Assembly (NCBI GenBank): GCA_027886925.1 | Contig: JAPCJN010000092.1 | Location: 1 to 8,635, forward strand | Source: Nitrososphaerota archaeon | GTDB taxonomy: Archaea; Thermoproteota; Nitrososphaeria; Nitrososphaerales; UBA183 | Reading direction: 5' to 3' | Length of the DNA stretch: 8,635 nt | Part shown: positions 1 to 5,883 of the stretch, one piece after another | Layout: each line of letters opens with the position of its first letter | How positions within the stretch are numbered: position 1 is the stretch's first letter | Notes under the pieces: model-generated | The model's input: only the letters and a program-made list of their open reading frames with translations | The model's database searches: none | What the model was told of the DNA's origin: nothing | Position numbers and translations under genes: made by a program

Positions 1-745
1 TCAGCGTGCTTGCCGCCGCTTTCAGCGCGGTGCGGCCGGGGACCCTCCTCGGCCTGCTCTTCTCAATGTCGGCGATAGGCATCTCGAGAACGCTGTCCGG
101 CTCCGCCGCCAGCTTGTGCAAGACGGCCGGGCTGAAGATGTGGCTGATGATGCTCCGGTCCGAAATGAAAGACCCTCCCGCCGCGAGGAAAACGCGTCTG
201 AACCTGTGGCTGAACATGAAGAGAAGGGCCTGCCTCAGGGATGTCATCCCAGGAAGGGCGAAGATGGGGGACCCCACATCCTTTACGGTAAGGTCGCTCT
301 CTATGGTTTCCGTCTTGTAGAGCTCGAGGACGTCCGCGAGGCTGACCGGGACCCCCGTCTTGTCGCCGCTGTTTATCCAGGCGAAGCCGAAGCGCTCCTT
401 CATGAACACCTCGAAGAGGCTCTCAAGGTCCTGGTCTGCGTCGACGGTCCCTATGCTCTGGGCGGCGTCCTCGCACGGCTTTTCGACAAACTTCCAAAAG
501 CCGCCGGGCTCCAAAGCGAGCAACCTCTTCAGCAAGGAGTACCCGTGCAAGGCCCGGGGCCTCGAGGACGCCCCTTCGATGACCAGGGGCAGCCCGTCTA
601 TCTGCTGAAAGCGGAGCATGGAAACGGCGGGGAGCATGGGCATCTTGGGGTCGAGCACAGGGTAGGCCCTGGTGAAGACGTGGGGGAGGGCCGCTCTTAT
701 TTTCAACGAGGCCCAGTCGTGGTGCAGCATAATTATGCTTTCCAT
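1..745 (-). CDS. CBS-repeat protein, C-terminus cut off by window edge
   Basis: The open frame begins at an ATG at 745-743 and stays open to the left edge, giving 248 residues without a stop. The sequence looks like a chain of CBS domains, the roughly 60-residue modules that usually bind adenine nucleotides in pairs. The clearest is at residues about 152-205: LTVKDVGSP, then a helix with LRQALLFMF, then RRVFLAAGG and an SDRSIISHIF helix. Residues about 95-142 look like a preceding CBS unit ending GVPVSLADVL, and residues 20-75 a more degenerate one. A fourth begins near residue 222 (PIADIE, then GRTALKAAAS). No signal peptide or membrane segment is seen, so it is probably cytosolic. It follows argF by 51 bases with a possible hairpin between them. 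No TATA-like box was found just upstream, so it may be read from the argF transcript. The regulated target is unknown, and the missing C-terminus could hold an effector domain. Confidence 0.75.
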   Translation of the reverse strand, partial: MESIIMLHHDWASLKIRAALPHVFTRAYPVLDPKMPMLPAVSMLRFQQIDGLPLVIEGASSRPRALHGYSLLKRLLALEPGGFWKFVEKPCEDAAQSIGTVDADQDLESLFEVFMKERFGFAWINSGDKTGVPVSLADVLELYKTETIESDLTVKDVGSPIFALPGMTSLRQALLFMFSHRFRRVFLAAGGSFISDRSIISHIFSPAVLHKLAAEPDSVLEMPIADIEKSRPRRVPGRTALKAAASTL

Positions 746-765
746 CTGGGGTTGCGGGATTCTCC

Positions 766-797
766 GAAAATCGCCCCGGTCTGTTAAGAGGGCGATT
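766..797 (-). terminator. Hairpin followed by a short T run after argF
   Basis: An 8-bp perfect inverted repeat (GGGCGATT at 790-797, AATCGCCC at 769-776) surrounds a 13-base loop. On the minus strand it starts on the last base of the argF stop codon and is followed directly by TTC, giving ATTTTC. This resembles an intrinsic terminator or a 3'-end stabilising hairpin. Archaeal termination depends mainly on oligo-T, and this run is short, so partial readthrough into the CBS gene at 745 is possible. Confidence 0.4.
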
Positions 798-1729
798 CAG
801 GCGTTTACTAGGAAGTCCAGGGTGCCAGCCGCGCCATACAGCTTGTTCTCGCCTTGACGCCAAACTAGAGACTGCTTGCCTTCGATGACCTCGTCCGTTA
901 TCTCCATGCCTCGGTGGGCCGGGAGGCAGTGCATCACGACCGCGCCTTTGGCCGCGAGCTTCAACGTCTCCGAGTTTATCTGGAACCCTCGGAACGCTCG
1001 GATCCTGCGGCTCTCTTCCTTCTCTTCGCCCATGCTCACCCAAACGTCAGCGTAGAGGACGTCCGCGTCCACCGCTGCCTCCTTGGGGTCGTCGACGACC
1101 TTCACCCATGAGCGTGAATTTGCCGCGTTGTCCTCGGCCCGTCGCAGGATTTCGCTGTTAGGCGTGTAGCCGGACGGGCAGGCGGCGATGACGTTCATTC
1201 CCATCAGTGAAGCCCCCAGCAGGAGGGAGTTGCACACGTTGTCTCCGTCTCCTATGAAGGCCAGCGTGAGGCCGTTGAGCTTGCCCTTCGCCTCCCTGAT
1301 GGTGAAAAGGTCTGAGATTATCTGGGTAGGGTGCTCCAGGTCGCTGAGGCCGTTCACGACAGGGACTCCAGAGTTAGACGCTAATATTTTGAGGGTCTCG
1401 TGGGCGTAGACACGGCCGACGATTACGTCGAGGTAGCTGCCAAGCATCCGCGCGGTGTCCTTGATGGGCTCTCCCCTGCTCGTCTGGAGCCCTTCGACGG
1501 GCAGATAGATCGGGTGTCCGCCGAGCCGCATGGTTGCGACCTCGAAGCTGGTCCTGGTCCTCGTCGACGGCTTTTCAAAGTAGAGGCCGACGGCAGTTCC
1601 TCGAAGTTCTGAGAGGTCCTCCCTTTGCTTCATCAGCGGCTTCATCAACGTCATCTTGTCGAGTATCCCCTTCAACTCCCTAGCGGAGAGATCTGAGATC
1701 GAGAGGATGGATTTCGCCTTCTTTCCCAC
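797..1729 (-). CDS. argF: Ornithine carbamoyltransferase
   Basis: This enzyme catalyses ornithine plus carbamoyl phosphate to citrulline in arginine synthesis, in the cytosol. From the GTG at 1729 the protein is 310 residues, typical of the family. The carbamoyl-phosphate motif STRTR is at 55-59, HPTQ at 133-136, the ornithine SMG loop (DVWVSMG) at 228-234 and HCLPAHRG at 267-274. The intact SMG loop and HCLP support ornithine rather than aspartate or another amine as substrate. The usual ENR near the C-terminus is ENK (294-296), a conservative change. The frame stays open far upstream (to 2059), but that part overlaps the CBS gene and is low-quality sequence. An alternative start is TTG at 1750 (317 residues), and neither start has a clear Shine-Dalgarno. 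A TATA-like CAAATATCAG lies at 1784-1793. No other arginine genes are in the window. Function is very secure; the start is less so. Confidence 0.95.
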   Translation of the reverse strand: MGKKAKSILSISDLSARELKGILDKMTLMKPLMKQREDLSELRGTAVGLYFEKPSTRTRTSFEVATMRLGGHPIYLPVEGLQTSRGEPIKDTARMLGSYLDVIVGRVYAHETLKILASNSGVPVVNGLSDLEHPTQIISDLFTIREAKGKLNGLTLAFIGDGDNVCNSLLLGASLMGMNVIAACPSGYTPNSEILRRAEDNAANSRSWVKVVDDPKEAAVDADVLYADVWVSMGEEKEESRRIRAFRGFQINSETLKLAAKGAVVMHCLPAHRGMEITDEVIEGKQSLVWRQGENKLYGAAGTLDFLVNA

Positions 1730-1783
1730 CCCGTTGGAAGTGTTCGACAACAGACTATTTTGCCCGCCAGCGCCTTCTATCTT

Positions 1784-1793
1784 CTGATATTTG
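1784..1793 (-). promoter_or_regulatory. Possible TATA box for argF
   Basis: CAAATATCAG on the minus strand is the only AT-rich patch in the GC-rich 145-base gap between the CBS-HPF-like gene and argF. A start about 26 bases downstream would fall near 1762, giving a leader of about 12 bases to TTG 1750 or about 33 bases to GTG 1729. No other convincing element was seen in 1730-1874. Confidence 0.35.
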
Positions 1794-1874
1794 CGCAGTC
1801 CGTTCGCATGGGAGCGCCGCTGCGAGCAGGTGGTCCGGCCTGCCTCGGTGCCTTCCTGCCGCCGACCCACCCGC

Positions 1875-3026
1875 CTACTGCGGCGCGCCCTCGGTGTCCG
1901 GGTAGTAGCTGGTCTTCGCCTTCTGTCTTCTTCCTGACTCTGGGTTCGAACGGCCGACCAGCTTCTTGACCCAGTCGTTGACATAGTCGAAGGCGTCTGC
2001 CAGCTCAAACGAATATACCCGATATGAGTAGCGCCTGGTCGGGGACGCAAGGAAGACATTCACCTCGTACTTCTTCTTTGGGGCCTTCGTCTCGCCCATC
2101 TTTATGACTGCCCTTGCCTCGGAGATGCCGGGATTGCTCCTACGGAGAAGCTCTACGGCGCGCAAAAACTTCTCTCTGGCTGTCTCCGCCTCGAATGGGT
2201 CGTCGGGGAGTCCGACCATGTACATAGGGATCGAGGTGGCCGTCGTCCTTCTCGAGAGGATGCTCAAAAAATCGCGGTAGGTAACTATCCCCTGCACCTC
2301 GTCCATGTTCATCACCACCGAGTAATTCGACCCCCTTTTCGACATGTTCTGGTAGACGTCACGCAGAGAATCCGATATGTCGTCCGTCACAGGGTCGTCT
2401 TCGGCGAAAGTGGCAAGCGATTCGCCGAACCTTCCCTTCCTCGCCTCTCCTTTGGCGTCCCTGTCTGTCTCCGGGACCAGGTTGAAGACTATCTGGTCGG
2501 AGGTGACTATCCCTCCAAGGGATCCTTTCTTGAGCACCGGGAGCTGGTCGACTTTCATCTTGTGCATGATTTCCCTGGCCTTCGACACCGTCTCTGACGC
2601 ATCCAAGCACGTCGGATTGGGGCTCATGATAGACGAGATCTTTCCTGGCAGCTCCGAATCGAGCAGCTTCCCCACGATGGAAGGCGAAGTGATCTGTCCC
2701 AGGAGCTTCTTCCCCTGGTATATCGGCATAGAGCGCGTCCTGTATTCGTGCATGAGCGTCGCCGCGTCGCTCACCGTGTTGTTCTTCCCGAGGCGCGGGA
2801 CCTTGCGCATCACCGTCGAGATCCTGGTGTTCAGGCTCGTCACATTCAGGAGGTCCCGTATGGAAACGAGGCAGGTGTTGGTGTCCCCGTCGTCGACCAG
2901 CGTCTCCTTGAGCTTCGATTCCTTGAGGTAACCTATTGCTTTGGACACTGGGGCGTTGGAAGGGAAGATCTCGACTTTGGTCAGCAGTTCCGCTGCGGAC
3001 ATCCGCATGAGTTGATCGGCTTTCAT
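1875..3026 (-). CDS. Four-CBS-domain protein with HPF/RaiA-like C-terminal domain
   Basis: A 383-residue soluble protein. CBS units lie at about 10-62 (degenerate), 67-124 (ISTVMRKVP start, SMPIYQGKKLLGQIT core), 128-184 (ISSIMSPNP, DQLPVLKKGSLGGIVTSDQI) and 207-260 (NYSVVMNMDEVQGIVTYRDF). Tandem CBS pairs normally bind AMP, ADP, ATP or related ligands. Residues about 265-359 follow a strand-helix-strand-strand-strand-helix order: IPMYMVGLP, a long AREKFLRAVELLRRS helix, ARAVIKMGE, KKYEVNVFLASP, RRYSYRVYS, then LADAFDYVNDWVKKLV. This order, and especially the last strands and helix, resembles the ribosome hibernation factors HPF/RaiA (S30AE). A basic tail (GRRQKAK, 365-371) follows. The domain call is by eye and is inference. 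Translation probably starts at ATG 3026, 32 bases after the centre of a TATA-like box, implying a very short leader. An effector for nucleotide-sensitive control of translation is a plausible role, not shown. Confidence 0.8.
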   Translation of the reverse strand: MKADQLMRMSAAELLTKVEIFPSNAPVSKAIGYLKESKLKETLVDDGDTNTCLVSIRDLLNVTSLNTRISTVMRKVPRLGKNNTVSDAATLMHEYRTRSMPIYQGKKLLGQITSPSIVGKLLDSELPGKISSIMSPNPTCLDASETVSKAREIMHKMKVDQLPVLKKGSLGGIVTSDQIVFNLVPETDRDAKGEARKGRFGESLATFAEDDPVTDDISDSLRDVYQNMSKRGSNYSVVMNMDEVQGIVTYRDFLSILSRRTTATSIPMYMVGLPDDPFEAETAREKFLRAVELLRRSNPGISEARAVIKMGETKAPKKKYEVNVFLASPTRRYSYRVYSFELADAFDYVNDWVKKLVGRSNPESGRRQKAKTSYYPDTEGAPQ

Positions 3027-3054
3027 TCTCGAACGCCGAGTTCAGCTGTTCCCA

Positions 3055-3063
3055 CTATATCAT
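3055..3063 (-). promoter_or_regulatory. TATA-like box for the CBS/HPF-like gene
   Basis: ATGATATAG on the minus strand lies in the 57-base gap between the secreted-protein stop and the CBS start. Its centre is about 32 bases before ATG 3026. With the usual archaeal spacing, transcription would start only about 6 bases before the ATG, so the message would be nearly leaderless. No Shine-Dalgarno is visible, which agrees. Confidence 0.5.
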
Positions 3064-3083
3064 CAGTTCGGGCTCTCGCCGAG

Positions 3084-3797
3084 TCAAGAGCCGCCGTAAG
3101 TCGCGGGGCGGAGCGTCATCCTTCTCGAGAAGACCGCGACGGTAGCCATCCCGATTAGAGCGAGCGCCGCGAGGACACTCGATGGGAATTCTGGGACGGT
3201 TGAGGATGTCGACGTCGACGTGCTCGACGTCGTCGACGTAGTGCTCGTCGTGGTGCTGCTGCTGGTGCTCGTGCTTGCACTAGAGCTGGTACTGGTGCTT
3301 GTAGTCGTGCTGGAGCTGGTCGTAGTGCTGGTCGTCGTCGTCGTGGTGGTCGTGGATGTCGACGTCGTCGTGGTCGACGCGGCGGTCGGCAAATAGACGA
3401 ATGTCGCTACATTTGAAGCGCTAGTTCCGCCCCCTCCCCACGTAGCGTTGATCGTGTACATGCCGCTGACCCAAGACGCACTCCCGCCGGGGACTGATAT
3501 GTCCGAGAAACTCCCGTTCGCCGGGCCGGGAATCACCTCGTTGATGTCCGCCATGCTTCCGGTGGGGTTCCTCACCGTGATTATCACTCCTGTGTTCGGC
3601 CCCGGCGGCGGGGAGATAGTCCCAGTTATCATGATGGGCTGTGCGCCCGAGTAGGAGGTCTTGTCGGTCTGGACGGTCAACGTGTAAGTCGTCGCGGCGT
3701 GCGCCGGTGCGACGCCGAAGGACAGAAGGAAAAGGAAAGCGCAAGTCCCAGCCGACATGGCCAGGGCGCCTTTCAAACGGGTTGGGCTGAGGCTCAA
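3084..3797 (-). CDS. Secreted Ig-like protein with Ser/Thr-rich stalk and PEF-CTERM-like sorting signal
   Basis: From the TTG at 3797 the protein has 237 residues. Residues 1-34 form a signal peptide: R7 and K9, a hydrophobic core CAFLFLLSFGV, then APAHA before the likely cut. Residues 35-137 look like an Ig-like beta sandwich (YTLTVQTDKTSYSGAQPI, GTISPPPGPN, WVSGMYTINATWGGGG), a type common in archaeal surface proteins. Residues 141-200 are almost only Ser and Thr, a likely glycosylated stalk. The end is VPEFP (201-205), a hydrophobic segment about 206-224, then RR. This is the three-part layout of the PEF-CTERM signal handled by archaeosortases, suggesting cell-surface anchoring. The internal ATG at 3758 is an alternative start, but it would remove the only positive charges of the signal peptide. 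No archaeosortase gene is in the window. The ligand or role is not recognised, and no enzyme motif is seen. Confidence 0.85.
   Translation of the reverse strand: MSLSPTRLKGALAMSAGTCAFLFLLSFGVAPAHAATTYTLTVQTDKTSYSGAQPIMITGTISPPPGPNTGVIITVRNPTGSMADINEVIPGPANGSFSDISVPGGSASWVSGMYTINATWGGGGTSASNVATFVYLPTAASTTTTSTSTTTTTTTTSTTTSSSTTTSTSTSSSASTSTSSSTTTSTTSTTSSTSTSTSSTVPEFPSSVLAALALIGMATVAVFSRRMTLRPATYGGS
3198..3377 (-). repeat. Ser/Thr-coding low-complexity tract
   Basis: About 180 bases built from GTC, GAC, GTG and GCT-like triplets on the plus strand encode a nearly pure Ser/Thr stretch in the secreted protein. The ends are dense in the palindromes GTCGAC and GACGTC. The repeats are imperfect, with mixed Ser and Thr codons, so this is degenerate triplet repetition and not a clean microsatellite. 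Length differences between strains are plausible. Confidence 0.8.
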
Positions 3798-3833
3798 GTT
3801 ATCTCGAGGCCTGTGGGGGTCCGTTGTTCTGTG

Positions 3834-3845
3834 ATTTAAGATATA
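3834..3845 (-). promoter_or_regulatory. TATA-like box for the secreted-protein gene
   Basis: TATATCTTAAAT on the minus strand sits in the 67-base gap after purH. Its centre is roughly 41 bases before TTG 3797, predicting a leader of about 15 bases. This supports TTG 3797 over the internal ATG 3758 and suggests the gene has its own promoter apart from purH. Confidence 0.5.
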
Positions 3846-3864
3846 GCGACGCTGAACACAGATT

Positions 3865-5490
3865 TCAGTGTTTGAAAGCCCGCGTGTGGGTCATCGCCAT
3901 GCCGATCCCGTATCCGTCCGCGGTCTTCACTATCTCGTCGTCGCTCTTCGAGCCTCCGGGCTGGATTACGGCTGAGACGCCAGCCTTCCCCAGAAAGTCC
4001 ACGTCGTCGCGGAAGGGGAAAAAGCCGTCGGACGCGCAGACCGCCCCCTTCGCCCTGGCTCCCGCGTTGTCCAACGCTATCTTGACCGCCCCGTTCCTCT
4101 TTCTGAAACTCGCGACTCCCAGCGTCCAGAACTCGCTCAGCCTCCCCTCCTTGTCGCATTTTCCGTCCGCGACGACTATCCCGTTCGACTGCACCCGCCT
4201 CACGACCTCCCACGTCGCGAGGAGTTTCTGGACCGCCTGCGAATCGGGCTTCACCTTCGTGGGGAAGGTCAGCTTGTTGGCGTCGAGCTTCTTGCGATAG
4301 TCCACGGCATCCTGCAGAAGGACCGCCCCCACCAATTCCTTCAGGTCGTACTTGTAGTCTGGCCTGTCTCCTGCTCGGATGATCCGCATCTTCTTTTTCT
4401 GCTTGGACTCGAGGAGACGCAGCGCGGTATCCTCGTAGCTAGGGGCTATCACTATCTCGGTATAGACCGAGCCGTCGTCCTCTCCTTCGTTCCTCCCGAT
4501 CAGCCTCGCGGCCGCCAGATCGACATTGCGGTTCAGCACGACAGTCCCCCCAAAGTCCGCCTCGGGGTCGCACGCGTGGGCCAGTGAATACGCCCCGGCG
4601 ATCGTCGGAGCGAACGCGAAGCCGCTGATCTGGCCGTGCTTCACCGTCGCGGCTGTGGCAGCCTCCTCGAACCCCTCGACGATGTCATAGGCGCTCCCGA
4701 TGTCTAGGTAATTGTTGAACGACAGGGCCTCGCCGGCGAGCTGCTCCCAGCTCGTCATGTTGCGCGTCCCGTCGATCGAGTATATCGTCGCCTTCTGGTC
4801 GGGGTTCTCTCCATACCTCGCGTCCAGGTATTTCGAGGCGGAGAGCACCAACCTGCTAGGGAATGTCTCCTGCGAGCTCGAGAACCTCCGCCAAAGCTCG
4901 TTGTAAACGAGGGCGTCATAGGAGGCCGTCGCAGAGAAGGCCTCGACCGCCATCGCCCTCCTGAGCGCTATGCCCACCTTGCCTCTCTTCTCTGAGAGCT
5001 CGTCGAGCACGCGCCCGTAGAACCTCGGCGAAGGGACGACGGTCACGTAGAGGTGGTTCTTCGTCGACGCGCGCACCATCGAGGGTCCCCCTATGTCGAT
5101 GTTCTCTATGATCGTCTCTTCCGTAGCGTCGGGGTCCGCCGCGACTTTCTCGAAGGGGTAGAAGTTGCAAACGACCATGTCGATGGGGGTGACACCCATC
5201 TCCTTCAGCTCGCGCATGTGGGCGTCATCGTCTCGCTTTGCCAGTATCCCGGCGAAGAGGTTGGAGTGCAGCGTCTTCACGCGTCCCGAGAGCGCCTCCG
5301 AGAGGCCCATCGCCTCTTGCAGGCTCTTGACCTCGACGCCGGCGTCCTTGAGCGAGGAGTAGGTGCCCCCCGTGGCGAGGAGCGACGTCCCGAACGACTC
5401 CAATCCTTTCGCGAACTCGACAAGACCTGACTTGTCAGCAACGCTGAGGATCGCGGTCTTGATCTCTCGGTCTCCAGTCGTCTTCGACAT
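3865..5490 (-). CDS. purH: Bifunctional AICAR transformylase / IMP cyclohydrolase, with divergent transformylase motifs
   Basis: PurH performs the last two steps of IMP synthesis: formylation of AICAR, then ring closure of FAICAR. At 541 residues it has normal full length. The N-terminal cyclohydrolase half is canonical: SVADKSG 16-22, TGGT 40-43, GRVKTLH 69-75, NFYPF 109-113 and NIDIGGPSMVRASTKN 130-145. The C-terminal transformylase half is recognisable (RYGENP 225-230, LSFNNYLD 256-263, ACDPEADFGG 306-315, SNGI 435-438, ASDGFFPFRD 486-495, IQPGGS 509-514). It deviates at signature sites: NPHQ is NPDQ (229-232), KHxNPxG is KHGQISG (284-290, the Lys-His pair kept), and the usual G-GQ-SR segment is replaced by EFWTLGVASFRKR (453-465). 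Either this is a lineage-specific form or the formyl donor or activity has changed. ATG 5490 is the start; it is divergent from purSQL, consistent with shared control. The call as PurH is secure; full bifunctionality is less so. Confidence 0.93.
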   Translation of the reverse strand: MSKTTGDREIKTAILSVADKSGLVEFAKGLESFGTSLLATGGTYSSLKDAGVEVKSLQEAMGLSEALSGRVKTLHSNLFAGILAKRDDDAHMRELKEMGVTPIDMVVCNFYPFEKVAADPDATEETIIENIDIGGPSMVRASTKNHLYVTVVPSPRFYGRVLDELSEKRGKVGIALRRAMAVEAFSATASYDALVYNELWRRFSSSQETFPSRLVLSASKYLDARYGENPDQKATIYSIDGTRNMTSWEQLAGEALSFNNYLDIGSAYDIVEGFEEAATAATVKHGQISGFAFAPTIAGAYSLAHACDPEADFGGTVVLNRNVDLAAARLIGRNEGEDDGSVYTEIVIAPSYEDTALRLLESKQKKKMRIIRAGDRPDYKYDLKELVGAVLLQDAVDYRKKLDANKLTFPTKVKPDSQAVQKLLATWEVVRRVQSNGIVVADGKCDKEGRLSEFWTLGVASFRKRNGAVKIALDNAGARAKGAVCASDGFFPFRDDVDFLGKAGVSAVIQPGGSKSDDEIVKTADGYGIGMAMTHTRAFKH

Positions 5491-5592
5491 TCAGGATCCT
5501 GTCCCCGTTCCGCTCCATGGCTATTTCGCCATATCGGTAGATGGTCGGTTTAACACGGTTGGCTCAAATTCATCTTAAATAGACCCGAAAAT
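5491..5592. promoter_or_regulatory. Divergent purH / purS control region
   Basis: This 102-base gap holds the start regions of purH (minus) and purS (plus). CTTAAATAG at 5574-5582 is the strongest TATA-like match; it reads CTATTTAAG on the minus strand and could serve purH with a leader of about 60 bases. GTTTAAC at 5548-5554 is about 42 bases before the purS TTG, giving a leader near 15 bases. Three CGGT copies start at 5535, 5546 and 5556, spaced 11 and 10 bases and bracketing GTTTAAC. They could be same-face contacts for a regulator. Assignment of each box to a direction is tentative. Confidence 0.5.
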
Positions 5593-5883
5593 TTGGCGAT
5601 AATTACGACCAAAGGTCGGACCTTCGAGGTGAGCGTGGTCATCTCCAACAAGCCGGGCGTGCGAGAGCCTGAGGGTGAGACCATACTCCACGATTTGGTC
5701 GCAAAGTCAGGTTTTGAACGGGTCAAATCCATCCGCGCGGGCAAGCACCTGCGGGTGAAGGTCGTCGCCAAAGACGCCGAGGCGGCGCAGCACATCGTCG
5801 AGAGCATGTGCAACGAGCTTCGAATTTTCAATCCGGCAGCCCACTCTTGCGAGGTCTCCATCGGGAGAGTCTCCGGCCAATGA
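5593..5883 (+). CDS. purS: FGAM synthetase subunit PurS
   Basis: PurS is the small accessory subunit that joins PurL and PurQ in the FGAM synthetase complex and helps pass ammonia between them. The 96-residue protein shows the family pattern: a first strand FEVSVVISNKPG, then REPEGETILHDLV (the conserved D/EPxG-x-AI-type turn and helix), the GF-x-x-V-x-x-I-R-x-GK segment (GFERVKSIRAGKHL), a helix AAQHIVESMCNEL and the end IFNPAAHSCEVSI. The start is taken as TTG 5593, which leaves about 11 residues before the first strand, slightly longer than usual. The next in-frame GTG, at 5629, would cut into that strand. The stop overlaps the purQ start by four bases (ATGA), implying translational coupling. 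Family assignment is firm; the start codon is moderate. Confidence 0.93.
   Translation: MAIITTKGRTFEVSVVISNKPGVREPEGETILHDLVAKSGFERVKSIRAGKHLRVKVVAKDAEAAQHIVESMCNELRIFNPAAHSCEVSIGRVSGQ

Noticed and set aside
423..1043. Minus-strand open frame of 206 residues
   Set aside because: It crosses the argF end and the CBS gene in another frame, and its Arg/Pro/Gly-rich composition is typical of a frame shadow in GC-rich DNA.
1730..2059. Upstream extension of the argF frame giving a 420-residue protein
   Set aside because: The extra 110 residues are Arg/Ser/Thr-rich, unlike any part of the enzyme, and overlap the end of the CBS gene in another frame. The family length fits a start at 1729 or 1750.
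2377..2931. Plus-strand open frame of 184 residues opposite the CBS gene
   Set aside because: It lies wholly antisense to a gene with clear CBS motifs and shows no domain of its own.
3064..3086. Possible terminator hairpin after the secreted-protein stop (TCGG and CCGA arms)
   Set aside because: The stem is only four base pairs and no T run follows it.
3828..3862. 6-bp inverted repeat (TCTGTG and CACAGA) flanking the TATA-like box after purH
   Set aside because: The arms are short and 23 bases apart. A match of this quality is likely by chance in such a gap, so it is not listed as an operator.
5516..5518. Alternative ATG upstream of purH on the minus strand
   Set aside because: It is 28 bases before the chosen start and therefore out of frame with purH.
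5808..5879. Upstream extension of purQ into purS
   Set aside because: The extension overlaps conserved purS codons. ATG 5880 gives the canonical PurQ N-terminus and an ATGA overlap with the purS stop.
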